From Auritidibacter sp. Marseille-P8566 (lineage in GTDB: Bacteria; Actinomycetota; Actinomycetes; Actinomycetales; Microbacteriaceae), in contig CAMDEE010000004.1 in assembly GCA_945895375.1 (NCBI GenBank), positions 81,949 through 145,948 on the forward strand: a DNA stretch of 64,000 nt, given 5' to 3'. The notes beneath the pieces were generated by a model. The model searched no databases and was not told the origin of the DNA. It saw only the letters and a program-made list of their open reading frames with translations. Position numbers and translations under genes: made by a program. This document shows, piece by piece, positions 43,906 through 52,556 of this stretch; the stretch's first letter is position 1; every line of letters starts with the position of its first letter.

Positions 43906-45734
43906 GTAACTTAGCCGGCACTACCTTATCCGGTAGATATGAAATCAAAGAGGTAATCGCCAGAGGCGGTATGGCTACCGTTTATTTAGCTAAAGATTTA
44001 CGCCTTGCTCGAGAAGTTGCGGTTAAAGTTATCCACCCTCACCTTTCAGAAGATCCAGTCTTTAGAGACAAGTTCTTTAGAGAAGCAAGAATGCTTGCCA
44101 AGGTCAATCATGCAAACCTAGTAAACATATTTGACCAGGGTGATGATTCGGGAAATGCCTTCATTGTTTTAGAGCTTGTTCAAGGCATAACTCTTAGAGA
44201 TGCCATTAGAGACATCGGTGCTCTACACACCAAGCAAGCTCTTCAAGTAAGCAAGGCTATGCTCTCTGCCCTAGCTCAGGCTCACTCAAGTGGTGTTGTG
44301 CACAGAGATCTAAAGCCTGAAAACGTATTGCTATCTGATGATGGTCGAATTAAAGTAACCGACTTTGGTTTGGCCAGAGAATTATCAGCGAACACCGATA
44401 CTGGTTCTCTTGTCGGAACAGTTGGCTATCTTGCACCTGAAGTTATTCGTCGAGGAAAAGCAGAAACACCAAGCGATGTCTACAGCTTTGGCATCATGCT
44501 CTTCGAGATGTTGACAGGCAAGCAGCCTTATCGAGGAGATGACGCGATTCAGGTTGCTTACATGCACACTTCAGAAAGAGTTCCATCAGCTAGAACACTT
44601 AATCCAAATGCCCATGAAGAGCTCGACAAGTTGATGCTCTGGTGCACAGAACCTAATCCAGATAACCGACCTGAAGATGCTTCAAAGGCCCTTTCTGAGA
44701 TAGAGAAGATTTTGCAGTTGAATCCAAAAGACGCTGCCCCTAGCCAGAACCAAGCAGAAACCATGGTTATTCCTCGAGATGCGAACTTCACTGAGGTTCT
44801 AACTGGTATTGAAGTAGCGGAAGAGGAACTTCCGTTTGCTAAGCACTCATCCAAGCGCGTGGTCACAAGATGGATTGTTGCCAGCGTGCTAGCTGTCGCG
44901 GTTGGATCTTTTGGCGGCTGGTATTACGGATCTGGCCCTGGTGCACTAGTAGCAGTTCCTAACCTCAGCGATATGAGTGTTTCTGTTGCCTCAAGTGAAA
45001 TTGATTCAATAACCAAGGATGTTGTAATCAGAGAAGAGTTCAGTTCAGCATTCGCTAAAGGTCAAGTGATTGGAACAGAGCCTGTCGCAGGAATTCTTAT
45101 CCCTAGAGGAACACAAGTTGTTCTACTTGTCTCTAAAGGCAAAGAACTTGTTGAAGTACCAAAAGTCATCGGTGTTGATTTAGTTACCGCAACTGCAAAA
45201 ATCATCGGTGCTCGATTAGCGGTCGGAAAAGTTACCCAGTGGTTCAATTCAGAACACCCAATTGGTTTTGTGTACCAAAACTCTGGTAGTGATGGCACTA
45301 AAGTTCCTGTTTCATCTGAAATTGATCTAAAGGTTTCTCTGGGATCTATTCCTGTAGTCGCTGGCCTACAAGTGGATATCGCTAAGGCTGCTCTTGAAGC
45401 TGCGGGTCTGGTGGTTAGAACAGTTGAGAACCAATACTCAAACACCGTTGCTAAAGGTCAAATAATCTCAGTCGTGCCAGATGAGGTTGAAGTCGGTAAG
45501 GGTTCTTCTATCAAGCTAATTGCCAGCCTTGGTCCCCAGACAGTCACTATGCCTGCTGTCAAGGGTGAAACCATTCTCGCTGCTAAAGGTCTTCTAGAAT
45601 CTCTTGGACTCAAGGTGCTCATCGATACGAAATGGCTGAGCAAAGACTACGGGATCAAAAAAGTTACTGGCGTAAGTGAAAGTGCAGGGAGTACTTTGCG
45701 TGTGGGCCAGAGCGTAACTATTCGCTCTAGATAA
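43902..45734 (+). CDS. pknL: PASTA-domain Ser/Thr protein kinase
   Basis: This is a transmembrane kinase of 610 residues. The N-terminal kinase has the loop G-G-M-A-T-V-Y (22-28), Lys 42, the catalytic H-R-D-L-K-P-E-N (134-141) and D-F-G-L-A (154-158). A membrane helix (about 324-343) leads to four extracellular PASTA repeats, which sense muropeptides or lipid II. The ATG at 43902 is chosen because it overlaps the LysM gene stop as ATGA and gives the usual N-terminus. The Rv2175c-like neighbour supports PknL, though PknB-like function is possible. GarA and division proteins are plausible substrates. Confidence 0.92.
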   Translation: MSNLAGTTLSGRYEIKEVIARGGMATVYLAKDLRLAREVAVKVIHPHLSEDPVFRDKFFREARMLAKVNHANLVNIFDQGDDSGNAFIVLELVQGITLRDAIRDIGALHTKQALQVSKAMLSALAQAHSSGVVHRDLKPENVLLSDDGRIKVTDFGLARELSANTDTGSLVGTVGYLAPEVIRRGKAETPSDVYSFGIMLFEMLTGKQPYRGDDAIQVAYMHTSERVPSARTLNPNAHEELDKLMLWCTEPNPDNRPEDASKALSEIEKILQLNPKDAAPSQNQAETMVIPRDANFTEVLTGIEVAEEELPFAKHSSKRVVTRWIVASVLAVAVGSFGGWYYGSGPGALVAVPNLSDMSVSVASSEIDSITKDVVIREEFSSAFAKGQVIGTEPVAGILIPRGTQVVLLVSKGKELVEVPKVIGVDLVTATAKIIGARLAVGKVTQWFNSEHPIGFVYQNSGSDGTKVPVSSEIDLKVSLGSIPVVAGLQVDIAKAALEAAGLVVRTVENQYSNTVAKGQIISVVPDEVEVGKGSSIKLIASLGPQTVTMPAVKGETILAAKGLLESLGLKVLIDTKWLSKDYGIKKVTGVSESAGSTLRVGQSVTIRSR

Positions 45735-47102
45735 TTACCTAGCTGCTAGTTCTTCTGCTACTAGGAAAGCAAGCTCCAGTGACTGAGAATGATTCAATCT
45801 TGGATCACAAAGCGATTCGTATCGAGATTCCAAAGTTGCTTCGTCAATGTGCTCACTACCGCCTAGACATTCAGCAACATCATCGCCGGTCAATTCGATG
45901 TGAACCCCACCTGGGAAAGTGCCAAGATCACGGTGAACTTCAAAGAAGCCTCTAACCTCATCCATGACATCGTCGAAACGTCTGGACTTGTAACCGTTAG
46001 CTGTTGTGATGCCATTACCGTGCATTGGATCAGTTACCCAAAGTGGTTGAGCACCGGCATCTCTTACAGCCTTCACAAGCTTAGGAAGTGCTTCACGGAT
46101 CTTTGGAGCACCCATTCGAGAAATTAGCGTTAGTCGGCCAGGTTCACGAGCTGGATCTAGTTTGTCAATCAGAGCTAGAACATCATCTACTGAAGTGTTT
46201 GGGCCAAGCTTCACACCAAGTGGGTTTCTCACTCTCGATAAGAAGTCCATGTGAGCACCATCTAACTGACGGGTTCTCTCGCCAATCCAAATAAAGTGTG
46301 CGCTGGTGTCGTAAGGAGTTCCAGTGCGTGAATCAATTCTGGTCATCGGACGTTCGTAGTCAAACAAAAGTCCTTCGTGTGAGGTGTAGAACTCTGTGGT
46401 TCTAAGTTCATTAAAGTTTGCTCCGCAGGCTGCCATGAACTTTATGGCCTTATCAATTTCACGAGCCATAGTTTCGTAGCGTGAGTTAGCTGGATTATCG
46501 GTAAAGCCTTTGTTCCATTCATGAACTGAACGAAGATCAGCGAAACCACCCATAGTGAATGCTCGAATAAGGTTCAACGTTGAAGCCGAGGTGTTGTATG
46601 CCTGCAGGAGTCTTGTTGGATCTGCTGTTCTTGATTCCATAGTGAAGTCATAACCGTTAACGGCATCTCCACGGTACGCAGGAAGCTCAACTCCCTCTCT
46701 CGTTTCGGTATCAGATGATCTAGGCTTGGCAAACTGACCTGCCATTCGACCCATCTTCACTACCGGCATTGATGCACCGTATGTGAGAACCACAGCCATC
46801 TGCAACATGGTCTTTACTCTGTTGCGAATACGATCTGCAGTTGCATCAGCAAAAGTTTCTGCGCAGTCGCCACCTTGTAAGAGGAATGCTTTTCCTGATG
46901 CAGCTTGAGCTAGACGCTCTTTCAAAATATCTACTTCACCGGCAAAAACAAGCGGTGGGTATTTAGCAAGGATTGCTTTGACTTCTTCAAGTTTTGCTTG
47001 ATCAGGCCAAGTTGGTTGTTGTGCGGCAACCAGGTTGCGATAGTTATCCAGCCCAGAAATTACTGATGGGTCGGCTACGACAACTTTTTCGTTTGATAAC
47101 AC
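45735..47102 (-). CDS. aroG: 3-deoxy-7-phosphoheptulonate synthase, class II
   Basis: This enzyme makes DAHP from phosphoenolpyruvate and erythrose 4-phosphate, the first step of aromatic amino acid synthesis. It has 455 residues, the class II (plant/actinobacterial) length. Typical parts are L-L-Q-G-G-D-C-A-E-T-F, W-I-G-E-R-T-R, G-V-K-L-G-P and T-D-P-M-H-G-N. The start is GTG with CAGGAA upstream. Its stop abuts the kinase stop with no gap. In related bacteria a chorismate mutase can modulate this enzyme; one is encoded at the right edge. Confidence 0.96.
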   Translation of the reverse strand: MLSNEKVVVADPSVISGLDNYRNLVAAQQPTWPDQAKLEEVKAILAKYPPLVFAGEVDILKERLAQAASGKAFLLQGGDCAETFADATADRIRNRVKTMLQMAVVLTYGASMPVVKMGRMAGQFAKPRSSDTETREGVELPAYRGDAVNGYDFTMESRTADPTRLLQAYNTSASTLNLIRAFTMGGFADLRSVHEWNKGFTDNPANSRYETMAREIDKAIKFMAACGANFNELRTTEFYTSHEGLLFDYERPMTRIDSRTGTPYDTSAHFIWIGERTRQLDGAHMDFLSRVRNPLGVKLGPNTSVDDVLALIDKLDPAREPGRLTLISRMGAPKIREALPKLVKAVRDAGAQPLWVTDPMHGNGITTANGYKSRRFDDVMDEVRGFFEVHRDLGTFPGGVHIELTGDDVAECLGGSEHIDEATLESRYESLCDPRLNHSQSLELAFLVAEELAAR

Positions 47103-47122
47103 GGTTAGTTCCTGACTTGGTT

Positions 47123-47797
47123 TTAGCGTTGGTTTTTAAGAGTAGTGGCATATACGTCGATGTATTCCTGCCCGCTTAGTTTCATGAGTTCATAAGAAAT
47201 CTCATCAGTGACTGCTCGTAAGACTAGACGGTCACCTTCCATACCCGCAAATCTAGAGAAATCTAGCGGTTCTCCAACCACCACACCAATACGTCTAATT
47301 CTTGGCAGACGCCTTCCGATCGGCTGCACCTTTTCAGTGTCAATCATTGCCACCGGAAAAACAGGAACTTTAGCTTCCAAAACCATTCGTGCAATACCTG
47401 TTCGACCTCTGAATAGCCTGCCGTCCGGAGATCTTGTTCCTTCTGGATAAATACCAAGCAATTGGTTCTGGCTAAGTACTCGAAGGCCAGTGTTAAGAGC
47501 AGCCTCAGATGCTTTACCGCCACTTCTATCGATTGGTAGCTGGCCTGTTCCAATGAAGAACCATCTGGTCAGTGTTCCTTTGAGGCCTTTACCTGTGAAG
47601 TATTCGCTCTTAGCTAGAAAAACCACAGGTCTTCGAAGCATTAGTGGAAGAAAGATTGAGTCAGAGAACGAAAGGTGGTTGCTTGCGAGAATTGCTGCTC
47701 CGTCTGAAGGAATTCGTTCAGCGCCACGAACCCAAGGTCTAAACATGACCTTAAGCAGAGGTCCGAGCACTATGTTTTTCAGCAGAAAGTACCACAT
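47123..47797 (-). CDS. plsC: 1-acylglycerol-3-phosphate acyltransferase
   Basis: This is a membrane acyltransferase that makes phosphatidic acid or a related lipid. It has 224 residues. The catalytic N-H-L-S-F-S-D (HX4D) and the acceptor-site Y-P-E-G-T-R-S-P-D are visible, and an N-terminal hydrophobic stretch anchors it. A strong AGGAGG precedes the ATG. It lies between a DAHP synthase and a ROK glucokinase on the same strand, with gaps of 20 and 42 bases, an actinobacterial arrangement. Confidence 0.92.
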   Translation of the reverse strand: MWYFLLKNIVLGPLLKVMFRPWVRGAERIPSDGAAILASNHLSFSDSIFLPLMLRRPVVFLAKSEYFTGKGLKGTLTRWFFIGTGQLPIDRSGGKASEAALNTGLRVLSQNQLLGIYPEGTRSPDGRLFRGRTGIARMVLEAKVPVFPVAMIDTEKVQPIGRRLPRIRRIGVVVGEPLDFSRFAGMEGDRLVLRAVTDEISYELMKLSGQEYIDVYATTLKNQR

Positions 47798-47839
47798 GGC
47801 TGACCTCCTGTTCTCTTGATTTTGCCGTAAAGGGCTAGT

Positions 47840-48790
47840 TTACCTCTCTAAGGAGTGTCTGCGGGCAAGATCTGCAGCCCCTACAACACCAGCATCATTG
47901 ATTAGAGATGCAGTCACAATCTTCATTTCAGGACGGTAACCCCTGGCTGGGAGGTGATCTAGGTAAGACTCGCGAATCGGCTTGAGTAACAACTCCCCTG
48001 CAACGCTCAAGCCACCACCGAGGACAAGCATTTGAGGATCAAGGATTGCAGCAAATGAAGCAACAGCTTTACCAATGTTGGTTCCAAGTTCGTTCAATAA
48101 CCTTAAAGCGCCGGGATCTGCTTCATTTATGGCCTGGTAAACCTCAGTTCCAGTTAGTTCACCAACCTCGGCTTCTAGTTCAGCAAGTCGTTTACCTTCT
48201 GCAGTTCCTGAGGCAGCTAGTTCTTTAGCAGCTTCAAGTAGAGCTGTTCCAGATGCATATTTCTCGAGGCAACCATATTGACCACAGCCACACTCTCTGC
48301 CTTCTTGAATGAAGTTTGTATGTCCTAGTTCAGCGCCGATACCAAAACCACCGCGAAATAAATCTCCATTGGCAACAATGGCTCCACCGACACCGGTGCC
48401 GATAGTAATCATCATCATATGCTTGCTACCCTGGCCTGCACCAAAACGATATTCAGCCCAGCCCGCAGCATTGGCATCGTTCTCAACAAATACGTTGACC
48501 CCGAGTTTTGCCTCTAGCTTTGCTTTGAGGGGCTCGTTTCTAAGGCTTAGGTTCGGTGAGTAAATTACTTCAGACTGATCTGCATCAATGAATCCAGCAA
48601 TAGCTACCCCAACGGCTGCAACTTCCTGACTTGACCTAAGTTCCTGAACCATCGCAACCACGGCGTTGATTAGTTCATCGGTGCTGTGTGCTGGAGTTGG
48701 CACTTTTAAGCTGGTTAGAATTTCACCATTCTCACTGACCAGAGCGCCAGCAATCTTGGTTCCACCAACGTCGATACCAACGGTAATCAT
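47840..48790 (-). CDS. ROK family glucokinase
   Basis: This sugar kinase of the ROK family has 316 residues. The ATP loop is G-I-D-V-G-G-T-K-I-A, and the zinc motif C-G-C-G-Q-Y-G-C-L-E appears after G-H-T-N. The C-terminal L-G-G-G-L is also present. Glucose is the likely substrate by comparison with actinobacterial glucokinases of this length, but ROK kinases of other specificity look alike. The ATG has AAGGAAA upstream. Confidence 0.88.
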   Translation of the reverse strand: MITVGIDVGGTKIAGALVSENGEILTSLKVPTPAHSTDELINAVVAMVQELRSSQEVAAVGVAIAGFIDADQSEVIYSPNLSLRNEPLKAKLEAKLGVNVFVENDANAAGWAEYRFGAGQGSKHMMMITIGTGVGGAIVANGDLFRGGFGIGAELGHTNFIQEGRECGCGQYGCLEKYASGTALLEAAKELAASGTAEGKRLAELEAEVGELTGTEVYQAINEADPGALRLLNELGTNIGKAVASFAAILDPQMLVLGGGLSVAGELLLKPIRESYLDHLPARGYRPEMKIVTASLINDAGVVGAADLARRHSLER

Positions 48791-48945
48791 CTATTTCCTT
48801 AGGGATTGGGGTCAGGCTTTATCAACGACAAGTTTATAACTGCAAATTGTTACATTTCAGCCCCTTTTCAGATGTCTTTCAGGTTCGCCTAGGGAGTAGG
48901 CTAGACAAAAGTTTTATTGAACCGTCAACCGAGTTAGAGGATTCC

Positions 48946-50784
48946 ATGAAGACATTTGAAGTGCCGTTAGTAGTAGTTTCAGCTCCGGAAACTAACATCA
49001 CCGACCTTTTCCTAGATCGAGTCAAACTTGACCCAAACCTGGCTCTCATCTCCAAGCAGGTCGAGCCTGGTGTTTGGAAAGACGTCACGGCAAGTGATTA
49101 TCTAGCCGAAGTACAGGCATTGGCTAAGGGTTTCATTGCAACAGGGATTAAGCCTGGCCAACGCGTTGGCATCATGAGCGCAACTTGTTACGAATGGGCT
49201 CTTGTTGACTTTGCTCTTTGGTTTGCGGGAGCTGTTTCAGTTCCAATCTATGAAAGCTCAGCACCTGCTCAGATTGAGTGGATTCTCGGTGACTCAGGAG
49301 CCATCGCCTGCATTTTCGCTAACGACCAGATGGTTCAGCTATTCAACTCAGTCAAGTCATCTCTAAAGGATGTCAAGCATGTTTGGACTTTAGACGGAAA
49401 TGACCTAGATGACCTTGTCAAAGCCGGCAAAGGTGTTTCAGATGAAGAACTAGAGAAGAGCAGAAAGACTGCAGGTCTTGCTGATCTAGCAACAATCATT
49501 TACACCTCAGGAACAACTGGTCAGCCTAAGGGCTGTGAACTATTGCACCAAGGCTTCGTTGATCTCTGTCGTAACGCTCAAGCTGTTCTTCCGGATGTTG
49601 TTCGTCCGGGTGGAACCACTCTCCTGTTCTTGCCAATGGCTCATGTGTTTGCACGTTTCGTTTCAGTTCTGTGTATTTCAGGTGGTGTGAAGGTTGGGCA
49701 CCAAGGGGATGCAAAGACTGTTGCTCCAGCCATGCAAAGCTTCCACCCAACATTTTTGCTGGCAGTTCCCCGTGTATTCGAAAAGGTTTACAACTCAGCA
49801 GAGCAACGTGCAGAGTCAGCTGGCAAAGGAAAGATTTTCCATGCTGCAGCTGAAACAGCTATCGCTTGGTCAATGGCGAAGGATACCAAGAAGGGTCCTA
49901 GCGTTGGATTGAACTTGAAGTACAAGTTGTTTGATGCTCTTGTATACAAGAAGCTTCGTGCTGCCATGGGTGGACAAGTCAAATATGCAATCAGCGGTGG
50001 TGGCCCTCTAGGAGCTCGCCTTGGTCACTTCTATCGTGCAATCGGTCTTATTGTTCTAGAAGGTTATGGTCTAACTGAAACGACTGCTCCAGCGACTATC
50101 GGTAGACCTGACAAGGTAAAGATTGGCAAGGTTGGTTTCCCACTTCCAGGTTGCGGCATCATGATTGCCGATGACGGTGAAATCTTGCTTAGAGGAACTA
50201 ACGTTCTCAAGAGTTACTGGAACAACCCGAAAGCTACTGCTGCCACTTTTGAAGGCGACTGGTTCAAAACCGGTGATATTGGCTCATTGGATGAAGATGG
50301 CTTCCTATCGATTACCGGTAGAAAGAAGGAGTTGATTATCACCGCTGGTGGTAAGAACGTTGCTCCTGCACTCCTTGAAGATCCACTTCGCGCTAACCCA
50401 CTTATCAGCCAGGCTGTTGTTGTTGGCGATGCTAAGCCTTTCGTATCAGCTCTTATCTCACTTGATGAAGAGATGCTTCCTATCTGGCTTGAAAACAACG
50501 GCATCAAGGACAAGATGAGTGTTGAAGCTGCAACCAATAACCCAGTTGTTATTGCAGAGATTTCAAAGGCGATTGAAGCGGTTAACTCCAAATTCTCATC
50601 AGCAGAGTCAATTCGCAAATTCGCTCTGTTGCCAAAGGATCTAACTGAAAAAACTGGCCACCTAACTCCTTCACTGAAGATAAAGAGATCAGTTGTTATG
50701 GAAGACTTCGCGCACCTTGTTGATGACATTTATGCAGCAAGTGCTAAGTCAACCTGTCACAACATCGGTGATTACAAGATTTAA
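48946..50784 (+). CDS. Long-chain fatty acid-CoA ligase (FadD15-like)
   Basis: This adenylate-forming enzyme activates fatty acids to acyl-CoA. It has 612 residues. The AMP motif Y-T-S-G-T-T-G-Q-P-K-G, G-Y-G-L-T-E-T and T-G-D-I-G (about 430) are visible, with the C-terminal K-K-E-L-I-I-T-A-G-G-K-N. The ATG at 48946 is chosen over a TTG 33 codons upstream because AGAGG is correctly placed and the family starts here. Its stop overlaps the deformylase stop by four bases. Together with PlsC it suggests a local lipid theme. Confidence 0.92.
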   Translation: MKTFEVPLVVVSAPETNITDLFLDRVKLDPNLALISKQVEPGVWKDVTASDYLAEVQALAKGFIATGIKPGQRVGIMSATCYEWALVDFALWFAGAVSVPIYESSAPAQIEWILGDSGAIACIFANDQMVQLFNSVKSSLKDVKHVWTLDGNDLDDLVKAGKGVSDEELEKSRKTAGLADLATIIYTSGTTGQPKGCELLHQGFVDLCRNAQAVLPDVVRPGGTTLLFLPMAHVFARFVSVLCISGGVKVGHQGDAKTVAPAMQSFHPTFLLAVPRVFEKVYNSAEQRAESAGKGKIFHAAAETAIAWSMAKDTKKGPSVGLNLKYKLFDALVYKKLRAAMGGQVKYAISGGGPLGARLGHFYRAIGLIVLEGYGLTETTAPATIGRPDKVKIGKVGFPLPGCGIMIADDGEILLRGTNVLKSYWNNPKATAATFEGDWFKTGDIGSLDEDGFLSITGRKKELIITAGGKNVAPALLEDPLRANPLISQAVVVGDAKPFVSALISLDEEMLPIWLENNGIKDKMSVEAATNNPVVIAEISKAIEAVNSKFSSAESIRKFALLPKDLTEKTGHLTPSLKIKRSVVMEDFAHLVDDIYAASAKSTCHNIGDYKI

Positions 50785-51278
50785 CGCAGGAACCAATCGG
50801 TTTGACGCAAGATCTTCATAGCTTCTTTGCGCTCATCGGTATCTAACCTATCTAGATAAAGCTTTCCATCTAAATGGTCATTTTCGTGCTGAAGTGCTTG
50901 GGCTAATAGCCCTTCGCCTGTAATGGTTACGCGAGTTCCATCTAGTTGATATCCAGACAAAGAGGCTTTCGGATATCTAAGCGTTTTATGCCAAAGACCA
51001 GGAACCGAAAGACATCCTTCGTCTACTAACTCTGGTTCGCCTTCAAGAACAAGTTCCTCTGGATTGATAAGGTATCCGACTGTGCCATCAACGTTGTAAC
51101 TAAAAGCCCTAAGTGAAACTCCTATTTGCGGTGCCGCTACCCCCGCTCGGCCAGGTTCTTTAGTGGTATCGATTAAGTCTTCAATGAGTGCTTTGGTCTT
51201 TTCACCAAAGTCTTTTATTGCATCACATTTCGATGTCAGAACAGGGTCGCCGTAAAGGCGTATCTCACGAACCGGCAT
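50781..51278 (-). CDS. def: Peptide deformylase
   Basis: This metalloenzyme removes the formyl group from new proteins. It has 165 residues. All three motifs are present: G-V-A-A-P-Q-I-G, E-G-C-L-S-V-P-G and Q-H-E-N-D-H-L-D-G. It starts three bases after the stop of the ATPase gene. Confidence 0.95.
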   Translation of the reverse strand: MPVREIRLYGDPVLTSKCDAIKDFGEKTKALIEDLIDTTKEPGRAGVAAPQIGVSLRAFSYNVDGTVGYLINPEELVLEGEPELVDEGCLSVPGLWHKTLRYPKASLSGYQLDGTRVTITGEGLLAQALQHENDHLDGKLYLDRLDTDERKEAMKILRQTDWFLR

Positions 51279-51281
51279 TGG

Positions 51282-52469
51282 CTACTTGGACTTTGCTAAG
51301 CCCTCAACAACCAGTGCTGCAAGCTCACGTGCTGCTTCTCTGGTGTTTTTGTGTAACTGATCAAACTTGATTACTGAACCTGCAGCCAGAGCTGGGTCAT
51401 AAGGAATCTTCACAACTGCACGAACGCGTGATTTGAAGTGAGCTTCAATTTCATCAAGCTTCACCAAGTTAGTTCCCTGAGTTGCAGTGTTTAGAGCAAC
51501 TACTGATCCTCTGACTAGATCGCCATAACCATTGGCCTCAAGCCAGGTAAGGGTTTCAGATGCAAGTCTTGCTTCATCAACTGAACCACCTGAAACAACA
51601 ACCAATCCGTTTGCCCTTTGCAGAGTCGGTCTCATTACAGAGTGAACAATTCCAGTTCCACAGTCAGTCAAGACAACCGTGTAGTAACGAGCAGCCATGT
51701 CAGCAACAACGTTGTAGTCACCTTCATCGAAAGCCTCAGAAAGCATTGGATCGCTGTCAGATGCAAGCACGTGCAGTCTTGTTGAATCTCTAGAAACCAT
51801 GGTTGAAAAGTCAGTAAAGCCATCAACTGCTGCTGCTCTGTTGACAACGTCTCGAACAGTAAATCTTGTTGACTTGCTGACACGCTCGGCAAGAGTTCCA
51901 CGATCAGGGTTAGCATCGATTGCAATCACGCGATCTTCTCTAACTAAAGCCATAGCCATACCAAGCAAAGTGGTAACTGTTGTCTTACCAACTCCACCCT
52001 TACGGGTTAGAACTGGAACAAACTTTGCTCCGCCATCCAGTTGAGCTGCGATTCTGGCATCAGTTGCTTTGCGCTCACGAGTGCGAAGGTTATCGCCAAG
52101 GTTGATTGTCTTTAGAGAAAGGAAGTATAGGAATCTGCGGAAACCTGATTCAGGTGCGGTTCTGTTTTTAGGAGAAACATCGATTAGTCGATCAGCTGTC
52201 AACATAGCCGCAGGCTCTGGCTGATCAAAAGCATCGCCACGCAAACTATCTCTGCGGCTATAACCGGCCTGTGCATTTGGACCTGTGTCTGTGCTTAGAG
52301 TTTCACCCTGAGGAACAATCGCGGTAGCTTCGGTCACGACCTTGATTGAAGTAGTTGATGGGGTTAGATCGATTGAACCTGCATCTAAAGAAGTAGTCGA
52401 TAGTTCTGAAGATGGAATTTCTTCCTTCTTACGACGGCGAATGAGTCCGCGTTCTGATTTTTCAGCCAA
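51282..52469 (-). CDS. MinD/ParA-type P-loop ATPase (EspI-like)
   Basis: This is a 395-residue protein. The first 120 or so residues are low-complexity and polar. The ATPase domain has the deviant Walker A K-G-G-V-G-K-T-T (about 156-163), followed by A-I-D-A-N-P-D. T-D-C-G-T-G-I-V-H-S is the Walker B region. The pattern resembles the EspI/Rv3876-like ATPases linked to type VII secretion and related MinD proteins, but no secretion genes are in the window. The start is TTG after AAAGGA. The function is unknown. Confidence 0.75.
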   Translation of the reverse strand: MAEKSERGLIRRRKKEEIPSSELSTTSLDAGSIDLTPSTTSIKVVTEATAIVPQGETLSTDTGPNAQAGYSRRDSLRGDAFDQPEPAAMLTADRLIDVSPKNRTAPESGFRRFLYFLSLKTINLGDNLRTRERKATDARIAAQLDGGAKFVPVLTRKGGVGKTTVTTLLGMAMALVREDRVIAIDANPDRGTLAERVSKSTRFTVRDVVNRAAAVDGFTDFSTMVSRDSTRLHVLASDSDPMLSEAFDEGDYNVVADMAARYYTVVLTDCGTGIVHSVMRPTLQRANGLVVVSGGSVDEARLASETLTWLEANGYGDLVRGSVVALNTATQGTNLVKLDEIEAHFKSRVRAVVKIPYDPALAAGSVIKFDQLHKNTREAARELAALVVEGLAKSK

Positions 52470-52510
52470 ACCTAATCCTTTGTGTATCTTTGTGCTTTAA
52501 CAGTCGTCAA

Positions 52511-52556
52511 GTCGAACCTTGTACTTAGGTAAGTCTAATCACTACTGAGGTTCGAC
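52511..52556 (-). other. Inverted repeat spanning the end of pyc
   Basis: A perfect 9-bp repeat, GTCGAACCT at 52511-52519 and AGGTTCGAC at 52548-52556, encloses 28 bases. One arm is the last codons of pyc. A small ACTT/AAGT stem lies inside. There is no T tract, so it may be an RNA 3' end-protecting stem or a chance fold rather than a terminator. Confidence 0.4.

Noticed and set aside
48847..48945. Upstream TTG start for the acyl-CoA ligase
   Set aside because: The extension is not family-like, and the AGAGG site fits the ATG at 48946.
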